Source: Cellulomonas fengjieae (GTDB lineage Bacteria; Actinomycetota; Actinomycetes; Actinomycetales; Cellulomonadaceae). Taken from it: a DNA stretch of 64,000 nt. Both the position numbers and the translations under genes were made by a program. The notes under the pieces were generated by a model that was not told where the DNA came from, searched no databases, and saw nothing but the letters and a program-made list of their open reading frames with translations. How positions within the stretch are numbered: the first letter of the stretch is position 1; every line of letters begins with the position of its first letter. Shown here piece by piece: positions 38,284-46,457 of this stretch. Location: assembly GCF_018388465.1 (NCBI RefSeq), contig NZ_CP074404.1:1984001-2048000 (forward strand), in the 5' to 3' direction.

Positions 38284-39042
38284 TCAGCCCGGCGGCCGGT
38301 CGGCCTCCGGCGGCGCGAACGACCGGAACTCGGCGTCGATGCGGAAGCCGAGCCGGCGGTAGAGCCGTCGGGCGGTGTCGTTCTGCGCGTACATGCCGAG
38401 CGACACCCACGACGCGCCGGCCGTCAGCGCGGCGCGGACCACCGCCGCCGTCAGTGCCGTGCCGGTGCCCGTCCCCCGCAGGCGGGGCCGCACACCCAGA
38501 CCGTGCAGGTGCCACGACCGTCCGTCCCCGGGTCCACCGCGCTCGACGACGCCCACCACCCCGCCCAGCACGCCGTCCGCCTCGACGCCCCACCAGCCGA
38601 TCTCGTGGGGACCTGCCGGGTCCGCGGACGTCCCCGGGTTGGCCTCCCGCAGGCACGCTCGGATGGCCTCGGCGTCCGCGTCGAGGTCGAGCGCGCGCAC
38701 GGCGCCCTCCCCGTCGACCGCCGGAGGCACGACGTCCGTCGACAGCCACTCCCACGTGGAGAACGGGACGAGCCCGAGCCGGGCGACCGTCTCCGCGCTC
38801 GGGTGCGCGCCACGCGGGACGCTCATCCAGCGGGCCGGACCCACGTCGAGGCCGTCCACCAGGCGCTCGACGAGGTCGGGGTCGCCGCGGCCGAGCAGGC
38901 TCGGCCGGTCCGGTCCGCCGACGAGCAGCAGGACGGCGTCGTCGTCCCCGACGACCTCGACCGCGTCCCAGCGGACACGGTCGCCCAGGAGGATCCGGTC
39001 CTGCCGCCACCGGGGCGGCAGGACCTCGAGCAGGTCCGCCAT
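38284..39042 (-). CDS. GNAT-family N-acetyltransferase
   Basis: 252 residues. The N-terminal half (about 1-105) is not recognised; the C-terminal half is a GNAT domain with the acetyl-CoA loop RLRGTGTGTALT near 189 and LGMYAQNDTARRLYRRLGFR near 220. Substrate unknown. The start ATG shares one base with the aspS stop, so it is probably expressed with aspS. Confidence 0.88.
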   Translation of the reverse strand: MADLLEVLPPRWRQDRILLGDRVRWDAVEVVGDDDAVLLLVGGPDRPSLLGRGDPDLVERLVDGLDVGPARWMSVPRGAHPSAETVARLGLVPFSTWEWLSTDVVPPAVDGEGAVRALDLDADAEAIRACLREANPGTSADPAGPHEIGWWGVEADGVLGGVVGVVERGGPGDGRSWHLHGLGVRPRLRGTGTGTALTAAVVRAALTAGASWVSLGMYAQNDTARRLYRRLGFRIDAEFRSFAPPEADRPPG

Positions 39043-40811
39043 CAGGCCTCGGGTGCGACCTTCGGCTTGGCGTCCACGCCGGCCTCGCGGCGCTGCTCCG
39101 GCGTGATCGGGGCGGGCGCCTGCGTCAGCGGGTCGTAGCCGCCACCGGACTTCGGGAACGCGATGACGTCGCGGATGGACTCCGAGCCCGTCAGCAGGGC
39201 GAGGATGCGGTCCCAGCCGAACGCGATCCCGCCGTGCGGCGGCGCACCGAACTGGAAGGCGTCGAGCAGGAAGCCGAACTTCTCCTGCGCCTCCTGCGGC
39301 CCGATCCCCATGACCGTGAACACGCGCTCCTGCACGTCCCGGCGGTGGATACGGATGGACCCGCCGCCGATCTCGTTGCCGTTGCAGACGATGTCGTAGG
39401 CGTAGGCCAGCGCGGCACCCGGGTCCTGCTCGAAGGTGTCGATCCACTCGGGCGTGGGCGACGTGAACGCGTGGTGCACGGCGGTCCAGGCGCCGCCGCC
39501 GACCGCGACGTCGTCGTCCTCGCCGGTCGGCTTGAACAGCGGCGCGTCGACGACCCAGACGAACTTCCACTCGTTCTCGTCGATCAGCCCGCCGCGCCGG
39601 CCGATCTCCAGACGCGCCGCACCCAGCAGCGCCCGGGCGTCGTTGACCGGTCCGGCCGCGAAGAAGACGGCGTCACCGGGGTTGGCGCCGACGGCGGCCA
39701 CGAGGCCTGCGCGCTCCGCCTCGGAGATGTTCTTGGCGACCGGGCCGCCCAGCTCGCCGTCCTCGCCGACCGTCACGTACGCGAGGCCCTTGGCGCCGCG
39801 CTGCTTGGCCCACTCCTGCCAGGCGTCGAACCCGCGGCGAGGCGTCGAGCCACCGCCGGGCTGCACGACCGCACCGACGTAGGGCGCCTGGAAGACCCGG
39901 AACGGCGTCTCCGAGAAGAACGACGTGAGCTCGACGAGCTCGAGCCCGAAGCGCAGGTCCGGCTTGTCGTTCCCGTAGCGCGCCATCGACTCCGCGAACG
40001 TGATCCGCGGGATCGGGGTCGGGATCGTCACGCCGATGAGCTCCCAGAGCGCCACCAGGATCTGCTCGCCGAGCGCGATGACGTCGTCCTGCTCGACGAA
40101 GCTCATCTCGACGTCGAGCTGCGTGAACTCCGGCTGGCGGTCCGCGCGGAAGTCCTCGTCGCGGTAGCAGCGGGCGATCTGGTAGTACCGCTCCAGCCCA
40201 CCCACCATGAGCAGCTGCTTGAACAGCTGCGGCGACTGCGGCAGCGCGTACCAGGAGCCGGGCGACAGCCGCGCCGGGACCAGGAAGTCGCGGGCGCCCT
40301 CGGGGGTCGAGCGGGTCAGGGTCGGGGTCTCGACCTCGACGAAGTCCTGCGCGTCCAGCACCCGACGGGCTGCCTGGTTGGCCTTGGCCCGCAGGCGCAT
40401 CGCGTGCGACGGTGCCGGGCGACGCAGGTCGAGGTACCGGTACTTGAGCCTCGCCTCCTCGCCGACGACCTCGTCGAGCGAGGACGAGACCTGGAACGGC
40501 AGCGGGGCCGACTCGTTGAGCACGACGACCTCGCTGGCGACGAGCTCGATCTCACCGGTGGCCAGGTTCGGGTTCTCGTTGCCGGCCGGGCGGCGACCGA
40601 CCTCGCCCGTCACCTGCAGCACGTACTCCGCGCGCAGCCCGTGCGCGACGGCCTCGTCGCGGATGACGACCTGGGCGATGCCCGAGGCGTCGCGCAGGTC
40701 CACGAACGCCACCCCACCGTGATCGCGACGCCGGTCCACCCAGCCCGTGAGGGTGACGGTGGTGCCGATGTCCTCGGCTCGCAGCGAGCCGGCGGTGTGG
40801 GTGCGGAGCAC
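39042..40811 (-). CDS. aspS: Aspartyl-tRNA synthetase
   Basis: Class II synthetase charging tRNA-Asp. 589 residues, the bacterial long form with a GAD insert. The N-terminal OB domain has [20 protein letters not shown]; motif 2 region is [20 protein letters not shown] (about 207-226), the [11 protein letters not shown] adenylate motif precedes it, and motif 3 is [12 protein letters not shown] near 535. The start is GTG with AAGGA 5-6 bases before it; an earlier start would add unrelated residues. Whether it also charges tRNA-Asn cannot be decided here. Confidence 0.97.
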   Translation of the reverse strand: MLRTHTAGSLRAEDIGTTVTLTGWVDRRRDHGGVAFVDLRDASGIAQVVIRDEAVAHGLRAEYVLQVTGEVGRRPAGNENPNLATGEIELVASEVVVLNESAPLPFQVSSSLDEVVGEEARLKYRYLDLRRPAPSHAMRLRAKANQAARRVLDAQDFVEVETPTLTRSTPEGARDFLVPARLSPGSWYALPQSPQLFKQLLMVGGLERYYQIARCYRDEDFRADRQPEFTQLDVEMSFVEQDDVIALGEQILVALWELIGVTIPTPIPRITFAESMARYGNDKPDLRFGLELVELTSFFSETPFRVFQAPYVGAVVQPGGGSTPRRGFDAWQEWAKQRGAKGLAYVTVGEDGELGGPVAKNISEAERAGLVAAVGANPGDAVFFAAGPVNDARALLGAARLEIGRRGGLIDENEWKFVWVVDAPLFKPTGEDDDVAVGGGAWTAVHHAFTSPTPEWIDTFEQDPGAALAYAYDIVCNGNEIGGGSIRIHRRDVQERVFTVMGIGPQEAQEKFGFLLDAFQFGAPPHGGIAFGWDRILALLTGSESIRDVIAFPKSGGGYDPLTQAPAPITPEQRREAGVDAKPKVAPEA

Positions 40812-40922
40812 GGAATGTCCTTCGGGGTCGTGGTGGGCGCCCGAACGGGCACCGGATGATCTTAGTGCGACGGGCAACGCGGCCCGATCGGATATCTGCC
40901 GGTGCGCCCGGGACGCCGGCGG

Positions 40923-41546
40923 TTACCGGTCCGTCAGCTCGACCGTCGTCCGCACCCGCGTCACGCTCGGTGTCGACGGCACCGACGAGAACCCGAACCG
41001 CACGGGCGGCACGACGAGTCGCAGCGCGCCGAGGTCCGCCGAGCCCCACAGAGCACGCACCGCGGTGATCGCGTGCTGGTCCCCCGCGGTGTACCACTCG
41101 CGGCGGCCACGGCCGGCCGAGCCCCGGGTGCGGACGCCCTCGAGCAGGAGCCGCGCGAACGGGTCGGTCACGGTCGCCACGAGGGGGGCGATGGCGCGGT
41201 TCTGTGGCACCGCCGCGAGCAGGTGCCCGACGCGGGTCCGGGAGCCGAGCGTGAGGTCCGCCGTCAGCGGGCCGGCCCGGAGCCGCCACCGCCGTCTCGC
41301 CTCGTCGGCTCGCAGCCCGACGGGCACCACGTGCACCGCGTCGAAGCGGTAGGTGCCTGCGACGAGGTCCGCGACGTCGTCCCGGGTTGCCAGGAGCAGC
41401 CGCGTGCCGTCGGATCGCTCGACCATGACGTCGGTGAAGGCGCCGAGCGGGGACGAGAGCCAGCGCCCGACGACCACCCGGGTGCCCTCGGCCGTGCCGA
41501 ACCCGGCGATGTGACCGTCGAAGGTGGCCCGGGTCGCCACCGTCAC
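40923..41546 (-). CDS. Conserved protein of unknown function, last gene of the 40.9-45.9 kb operon
   Basis: 207 residues, soluble by appearance, with no signal peptide or membrane segment. It contains FGTAEGTRVVVGRWLSSPLG, TDVMVERSDGTRLLLA and a basic DEARRRWRLRAG stretch, and looks mostly beta with one or two helices. I do not recognise the family. The GTG start overlaps the stop of the secreted-protein gene (GTGA), and a 111-base gap with no clear terminator separates it from aspS. It may belong functionally with the surface genes upstream, or simply share their transcript. Confidence 0.65.
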   Translation of the reverse strand: MTVATRATFDGHIAGFGTAEGTRVVVGRWLSSPLGAFTDVMVERSDGTRLLLATRDDVADLVAGTYRFDAVHVVPVGLRADEARRRWRLRAGPLTADLTLGSRTRVGHLLAAVPQNRAIAPLVATVTDPFARLLLEGVRTRGSAGRGRREWYTAGDQHAITAVRALWGSADLGALRLVVPPVRFGFSSVPSTPSVTRVRTTVELTDR

Positions 41547-42409
41547 GGCGTCCGGGTCACCACCGACTGCACCTCCGCGACCGGGATGGAGACGGTGGCC
41601 CACGGGGACTGCAGCGAGTCCGGCGTGCCGGGGATCACGAGCGGCGCTCCGTTGACCTCGAACCGCACGTCGTACAGGAGGCGGGCGCGCGCGGTGTAGG
41701 CCGGTCGGCCGTCGGCGTCGGCCGGCCGGCCCGCCGAGGACCGGTCGTACGTGTGCGCGCACGTGCCGGACGCCGTCACGGTCCACGGACAGGTCCGCGT
41801 ACCGGACCCGTCACCGGGGTCGAGCTCGATGCCGGACGGCGTACCGATCGCGACCACCCCGAGCGCGGCGGACCCGGTGATGTCGGGCGCACCGGCCGGG
41901 TCGACCCAGTACCAGGTCGGGATGCCCACCACGGCCTGCCGAGGCGGGTTGACACCGATCTGGAAGGCCGGAACGACGAGCGCGCCGAACGCCTGCTGCG
42001 CCGCCTCGTCGAGCGTCGGCCCGGTGACCTCGCGCCAGGTGTACCCGGACAGCGGGTTGGTGTCGTCCTCGTCGCACCGCTGGTACACCCAGACGGCTTC
42101 CGGCGACGGCTTCGCGGCCTCCTCCGCCGGCGTGGGCGGGACGGCGGCGGGGATGTTGCTCCAGCAGCCCACCGAGCCGATGCAGTAGTCCTGCAGCCCG
42201 GTCAGGGTGCAGCTCGGGACGGTGCCGCCGCCCTCGCCGCCACCGGGGGTGCCGGGCTCGCCCTCGCAGACGGTCTTGTAGATGAGCTTGCCCCGCGCGT
42301 CGATCCCGACCACCTTCGTGGTGCAGGCTGCCTGTGCGGGTGCCGCGGCGACCACACCCCCGACGAGCAGGACGACGAGACCGACCAGGACGCGCCAGAA
42401 CCTCAACAT
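41543..42409 (-). CDS. Secreted Cys-rich protein of unknown function
   Basis: 288 residues. A Sec signal peptide is clear: MLRFWRVLVGLVVLLVGGVV followed by APAQAA and a likely cut before ACTTK. The mature part is Cys-rich at its start (CTTK, VCEGEPG, PSCTLTG, DYCIGSVGCW, YQRCDEDD) with a Gly-rich linker. A later stretch, LDPGDGSGTRTCPWTVTASG and CAHTYDRSSAG, resembles the GDG...CxHxY pattern of PKD-like surface domains in actinobacteria. The start overlaps the preceding lipoprotein gene by seven bases. Likely a cell-surface or released protein. Confidence 0.72.
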   Translation of the reverse strand: MLRFWRVLVGLVVLLVGGVVAAAPAQAACTTKVVGIDARGKLIYKTVCEGEPGTPGGGEGGGTVPSCTLTGLQDYCIGSVGCWSNIPAAVPPTPAEEAAKPSPEAVWVYQRCDEDDTNPLSGYTWREVTGPTLDEAAQQAFGALVVPAFQIGVNPPRQAVVGIPTWYWVDPAGAPDITGSAALGVVAIGTPSGIELDPGDGSGTRTCPWTVTASGTCAHTYDRSSAGRPADADGRPAYTARARLLYDVRFEVNGAPLVIPGTPDSLQSPWATVSIPVAEVQSVVTRTP

Positions 42410-42939
42410 GTGTACTCCGCGGGTGGGACGAAGGCCTCGGTGACGACCCAGGCCTCGCCTCGGCGCGCGAACGAGAGGCCGTTGGGCTGCACGAGCGAGA
42501 TTCCCGGCTCGACGGTCTGGCCCGCGACGGTCCACGTGGAGTTGTCGACGCAGACCAGCACCGTGGCGGCGTCCCCCTGCACGTCCATCAGCTGACCGGA
42601 GAACGTCGGAGCGCCCTCGCGCACGAGGCCGTTGGCCTGGAAGTCGCGGGCGATCGCCAGCGAGTCCTCGACCATGGTCCCCTCGGCGACGCCGACGAAC
42701 AGTGCCGGGTCCGGGTTGCCGCGCTGGGCCTCGACCTCGGCGGCCCAGTAGCGATCGAACGCCGCCTGGACGGCGGCCTCGTCGTCCACGACCGTCTCGG
42801 TGGGCGTCGGGGTCGGCGTGGCCGTGGTCGACGACGGCTCGGTCACGGAGGGCTCCGCGTCGGGCGAGCACGCTCCGAGGGAGACCGCGCCGAGCACGAG
42901 GACCGCGATGCTGAGGAGACGAGTCACTGGCCGCTGCAT
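42403..42939 (-). CDS. Predicted lipoprotein
   Basis: 178 residues. The signal peptide MQRPVTRLLSIAVLVLGAVS ends in the lipobox LGAC, followed by a Thr/Pro/Ser-rich linker (TATPTPTPTETV) and a domain of about 130 residues with AAFDRYWAAEVEAQRGNPD and a C-terminal EYTC. The fold region resembles the small NTF2-like or Mce-associated-like domains seen in actinobacterial lipoproteins, but that is a guess. Part of the operon with the neighbouring secreted proteins; a 68-base gap precedes it. Confidence 0.72.
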   Translation of the reverse strand: MQRPVTRLLSIAVLVLGAVSLGACSPDAEPSVTEPSSTTATPTPTPTETVVDDEAAVQAAFDRYWAAEVEAQRGNPDPALFVGVAEGTMVEDSLAIARDFQANGLVREGAPTFSGQLMDVQGDAATVLVCVDNSTWTVAGQTVEPGISLVQPNGLSFARRGEAWVVTEAFVPPAEYTC

Positions 42940-43007
42940 GTCACGCACCCTAACCGTGGACCGCTCGACGTGCTGACCAGCGGGGACGTTCCCCGGTGGC
43001 CCGCACC

Positions 43008-43523
43008 TCAGCCGGCCTTCGGGGCGTCTGCGTCGCCGCACGCCCAGGGGAGCATGGAGGTCAGCAGCGCACGGGCGTCAGCCCGCGGGTCGCGACCCTC
43101 CGTGTCGACGTCGATGAGCTCGGCGGCGAGCACGCGCTCACCGCAGACCCACATCGCGGTCGGCTTCGAGTCCCCGAACAGGTACCCGGAGCCGTCGACG
43201 TCGGCGTCGATCGCCTCGGCGCCCTCCTGGTCGGCGGCCTGCTCCAGCGGGAGGAAGGTGGAGGGGTCCCCATAGGTGACGAGGACCTTCCCGCCGTCGC
43301 GCGTGACCGAGCACGAGAACGCCGGTCCGTCGGCGGTCCACGACCCGGTCTGCGTCGCCTCCGACGCCCCGCCGAGCGCGAGCTCGACCCCGCGCTCGGG
43401 CACCCCGTCGCAGACGTACGGGCCGTCGGCGGTGTCCGGGACGGCCGTCGTGTCGGGGGACGTGCACGCGCCCAGCACGAGCACGGCCGCGACGAGACCG
43501 ACCGCGAGAGGTCGCCGCCTCAT
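43008..43523 (-). CDS. Predicted lipoprotein, DUF3558-like appearance
   Basis: 171 residues. The signal peptide MRRRPLAVGLVAAVLVLGAC ends in a lipobox (LGAC), then a short linker. The mature domain has several Cys (YVCDGVPERG, FSCSVTRDG, MWVCGERV, LPWACGDA) and a C-terminal helix ADARALLTSMLP. The pattern of two disulfides and a terminal LL..M helix recalls DUF3558/LpqN-type actinobacterial lipoproteins, without certainty. Its ATG overlaps the stop of the 673-residue protein gene, so the two are probably partners. Confidence 0.7.
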   Translation of the reverse strand: MRRRPLAVGLVAAVLVLGACTSPDTTAVPDTADGPYVCDGVPERGVELALGGASEATQTGSWTADGPAFSCSVTRDGGKVLVTYGDPSTFLPLEQAADQEGAEAIDADVDGSGYLFGDSKPTAMWVCGERVLAAELIDVDTEGRDPRADARALLTSMLPWACGDADAPKAG

Positions 43524-45541
43524 CCGGCCCGCTCCACGCCGCGGTCGAACATCGCCGCGAGGTCGGGGATGAGGGCCGTCGGCGTCGAGCCGAGGCTTCC
43601 GCCCGTGAGCCACAGGGTGAACGCGTCCCGGACCGACGGGTCCGCCAGGTCGTCGGCGCTGAACGTGCCGCTGTCGAACCACTGGTGCGTGACACCGTCG
43701 ATGTTCGTCATCGAGCCCTCGGGCAGCTTCCCGGCCTCCGCCAGCGCGATCGCGAGCGCGATCTGCTGGTCGGTCCAGGCGACCTCGCGGACCTTGTGCT
43801 GCTCGGCGTCGACGCGCGACTCGTTGCCCGTGAACTTGTCGGACACCCAGTCCTGCCCTGCGCCCTTGGCCTGGTCGGAGAGGAACGACGCGAAGGTGCC
43901 GCCGGTGGGGACGAGGCCGACGACGTCGGACGCCATGTCGATGAAGGCCTGCGCCTGCTCGTCGGCGTCCTTCGCCTCGTCGGACAGGCCCGCGCCCATC
44001 GTCTTGAGGATGAAGCCCTGCAGCGTCGCGCCGTTGTTGACGGCGGCCTGCAGGTAGCCGGTGTCGGTCCCCTCGCCGCCCCAGTTCTCCGCCGCCCAGT
44101 TGAGCCGGTCGGCGTTGAGGGCCGCCGTCGCGGCACCGAGCTGGCTGGCAGCCCCGGTGTCCGTGAGGACCTCGCCCATGACCTTGCGCAGGGCGTCGAA
44201 GTCGAAGTCGGCACCGATCGGGTAGGTCGCCTGCCACGGTGAGTTCCTCGGCGCGTCGTGCGTCCCGAGGCCGCCCTCCGCGCCGGCCGCGGCGGCGTCG
44301 ATGTCCGCGACGTACGTCGCCAGGATGTGGCCGAGGCTGTCCTTTCCGGCATCGCCGATGACCGGGTCGCCGTCGCGCTCACCGAGGAACTTGATGGTCG
44401 CCGACGCCACCCACGCGGCGCGCTCCGCGTTCGGGTCACCGGCCTTGTGGAAGGCCGTCGACGCGCTGTCCAGGGCGAGGCCGAGCGCGTTGAAGTCGTC
44501 CGCGCGCCACGTCCGCTCCTCGATGAAGTACTTGGCGCGCTCCTGGGCGTCGTCGCCGCCGCTGTCGGGGTTCAGGAAGTCGAGGGACGCCTCGGGGTTG
44601 CGGCCCATCGCCTCGAACAGGCCGATGAACGGGTCGTAGTACTTGGTGTCCCCGTCGGTGCCGATCTGCCAGTTGGCGACCTCGCTGTTGAGCTGGTTGC
44701 CCCAGATCGGGCCGCTGCCGCCCTCCTCCTTCTCGAACTCGTACAGCCCCTCGCCCACGTTGACCAGGAAGGCGGAGTCGTACTCGCCGTAGCGCAGCAC
44801 CTGGGAGAGTCCGAAGCTCTCGCCCGTGCGGTTCTTGACCGCGTCCACGATGCCGTTCGCGTACTCGTCCTCGTCGAAGCCCGGCGTCCTGGTGTAGTTG
44901 CCGAACCCGGTGCCCAGGGACTCGATGAACTTCTGCTGCATCTCGGAGATGTGCTCCGACATGGGCGTGTCCTCGTCCCAGAACAGGTCGTCGTCGGACT
45001 TGCCGCCGAGGTCCCGCTGGTACTGGTCGGCGAAGTCCTTGAGCATGATCGGCAGCTGGACGACGCCCTCCGGCCCGAGCTCCTCGAACATCCCGGTCAT
45101 GACGGAGGGGTCCGCCTCGTACTTCTCGAGCAGGCCGACGTAGTAGTCGTAGGCCTCCACGTCGTCGCGGTCCAGGTAGTCGCCGTACGGCGCGATCTTC
45201 TGGAGGTTCTCGGCGAGCTCCTTGCCCAGCTGCTCCTTGACGGACTCCATGCTGTCGCTGCTGCCCGACAGCTCGTACGTCAGCACCCCGCCGCTCGGGA
45301 CATGGCCGCTGTCGCCCGTGTTGTAGAGCTGGGCCAGCTCGACCCGCGAGTCCAGGTCGTTCGCGGACAGGGAGATGAGGACCAGCGGGTCCTGGAGCGC
45401 CTTGAGGGACGCCGTGCTCACGAGCGCGCTCGACGCCGCGTTGGCCACGGCGGTCCACTCGTCCATCGCGTCGTCGTAGAACGTGCGGAACGCCTTGCTG
45501 ACGCCCTGCGCCGCCTCGACGTCGATCGAGACCTTGACCAT
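43520..45541 (-). CDS. Large acidic protein of unknown function, possibly type VII-associated
   Basis: 673 residues, acidic, without signal peptide or membrane segments. The N-terminal ~60 residues are helical and resemble ESX/LXG-type N termini (VSIDVEAAQGVSKAFRTFYD, then a long helix). The body carries blocks such as SVMTGMFEELGPEGVVQLP, ERTWRADDFNALGLALDSAS and GGEGTDTGYLQAAVNNGATL, a pattern I loosely recall from large actinobacterial proteins encoded beside WXG100 genes. A helical stretch with DMASDVVGLVPTGGTFASFL and a C-terminal ~100-residue domain follow. No catalytic motif is recognised. It overlaps the 124-residue gene before it by one base and the lipoprotein gene after it by four. 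It could be a type VII substrate; this is inference from context. Confidence 0.72.
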   Translation of the reverse strand: MVKVSIDVEAAQGVSKAFRTFYDDAMDEWTAVANAASSALVSTASLKALQDPLVLISLSANDLDSRVELAQLYNTGDSGHVPSGGVLTYELSGSSDSMESVKEQLGKELAENLQKIAPYGDYLDRDDVEAYDYYVGLLEKYEADPSVMTGMFEELGPEGVVQLPIMLKDFADQYQRDLGGKSDDDLFWDEDTPMSEHISEMQQKFIESLGTGFGNYTRTPGFDEDEYANGIVDAVKNRTGESFGLSQVLRYGEYDSAFLVNVGEGLYEFEKEEGGSGPIWGNQLNSEVANWQIGTDGDTKYYDPFIGLFEAMGRNPEASLDFLNPDSGGDDAQERAKYFIEERTWRADDFNALGLALDSASTAFHKAGDPNAERAAWVASATIKFLGERDGDPVIGDAGKDSLGHILATYVADIDAAAAGAEGGLGTHDAPRNSPWQATYPIGADFDFDALRKVMGEVLTDTGAASQLGAATAALNADRLNWAAENWGGEGTDTGYLQAAVNNGATLQGFILKTMGAGLSDEAKDADEQAQAFIDMASDVVGLVPTGGTFASFLSDQAKGAGQDWVSDKFTGNESRVDAEQHKVREVAWTDQQIALAIALAEAGKLPEGSMTNIDGVTHQWFDSGTFSADDLADPSVRDAFTLWLTGGSLGSTPTALIPDLAAMFDRGVERAG

Positions 45542-45915
45542 CAGTAACCCCCGCCGTACGGCGCGCTCGCGCGTGTGGCGATCCGGGAACGCGACGCCTT
45601 CCAGCCTTCGAGCGGGTCGTCGGCGTCCACCTCGGTCGGCTCGGCGTCGGCCAGGGACGTCGCGTGGTCCGCCTGCGCGTCGAACGCGGACATCACCGCG
45701 GTCCCGGCACCCGAGAGGTTCTCCGCGAACGTGGTCCGCTCCCGCGCGGGCGAGACCCAGGCGTCCTCCAGTGAGGCCAGCGCACTCTGCAGCGGGTTGC
45801 CGCCACCCGGGGCGAGCGTCGTCCCGGTCTGACCCGCGCGCGTCGCCGCGTCGCGCATCATGAGCTTGAGCTGGTTCGTCTTCATGTCGGGCGCCTCAGG
45901 AGTGGGCTCGGACAC
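45541..45915 (-). CDS. Small protein of unknown function, first gene of the divergent operon
   Basis: 124 residues, mainly helical: MKTNQLKLMMRDAATRAGQT, then LASLEDAWVSPARERTTFAE and a long AFDAQADHATSLADAE helix. The W-x-x-P turn between two helices recalls ESX-type partner proteins, though the WXG motif itself is absent. The frame could open at a GTG at 45921, but that lies directly on the GGAGG ribosome binding site; the GTG at 45915 is five bases downstream of it and is preferred. It shares one base with the next gene. Confidence 0.7.
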   Translation of the reverse strand: MSEPTPEAPDMKTNQLKLMMRDAATRAGQTGTTLAPGGGNPLQSALASLEDAWVSPARERTTFAENLSGAGTAVMSAFDAQADHATSLADAEPTEVDADDPLEGWKASRSRIATRASAPYGGGY

Positions 45916-46074
45916 GTTCACCTCCGATGAGCTGGTCGCGGGTCACCCTATACATCGCGACGGTTAGCGACCTCCCGGACGCCCGGAAGTGGGATACGTA
46001 ACGCGCAATCGGGGAATGCATGCCAAAGTGTCCCGGTCACCTTTCTGACACAGAACAGACTGAGGAGTCGAATC
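45916..46074. promoter_or_regulatory. Divergent intergenic region between the secreted-protein operon and the WXG100 gene
   Basis: About 159 bases, clearly less GC-rich than its surroundings. On the minus strand TATAGG/TAGGGT (45952-45945) is a plausible -10 about 35 bases before the 124-residue gene. On the plus strand a GAGGAG ribosome binding site precedes the WXG100 start; its promoter is not obvious. The region probably drives both sides. Confidence 0.45.
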
Positions 46075-46371
46075 ATGGCCTTGACCGCCGAGCTGTCCAC
46101 CCTCGAGGCGCTGTACCAGACGCTGAAGAGCAACGTCACCAACGCCTACGAGATCCGCACGTCGACCGACCGTGACCTCAACAACGCCGTGTGGGACACC
46201 CCGAACGCGGAGTCCTTCCGCGCCGCGTGGGAGCAGTTCCGCCCCCACCTGCAGAAGTTCGAGGAGACCCTCGCGGCTGCGGCGACCGACGTCGCCAACA
46301 ACCACAACAACAACGCGGCGGTCAACGGCGTCACCGACGCGCCGAACCTCGCTCCGGTCTCTGCGCTCTGA
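46075..46371 (+). CDS. WXG100-family protein (ESX-like secreted small protein)
   Basis: 98 residues, the family size, predicted as a helical hairpin. The turn is VWDTPNAESFRAAWEQF (about 39-55), with Trp and the conserved A-x-x-F-x-x-x-W positions; the exact W-x-G is W-D-T here, a known type of variant. The tail is Asn/Ala-rich (NNHNNNAAVNG). WXG100 proteins are exported by type VII systems through an FtsK/SpoIIIE (EccC/EssC) ATPase, and such a gene is encoded convergently 86 bases away. The ATG has GAGGAG seven bases upstream. A very strong hairpin follows. Confidence 0.88.
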   Translation: MALTAELSTLEALYQTLKSNVTNAYEIRTSTDRDLNNAVWDTPNAESFRAAWEQFRPHLQKFEETLAAAATDVANNHNNNAAVNGVTDAPNLAPVSAL

Positions 46372-46390
46372 TTTTTCACCCGCTCGAAAC

Positions 46391-46425
46391 AGAACGGCTC
46401 GGCCCCCTCGGGGCCGAGCCGTTCT
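46391..46425 (+). terminator. Very strong bidirectional terminator between WXG100 and the FtsK-like gene
   Basis: Perfect 16-base inverted repeat, AGAACGGCTCGGCCCC and its complement around CTC, with a T-rich stretch beside it. It lies between the ends of two convergent genes and can serve both. Confidence 0.9.
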
Positions 46426-46457
46426 GCTGTCACGGAGCGCTACCGGCCCACCGTCGC

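Noticed and set aside
40812..40922. tRNA or riboswitch upstream of aspS
   Set aside because: No cloverleaf, T-box or recognisable fold could be made by eye in this gap.
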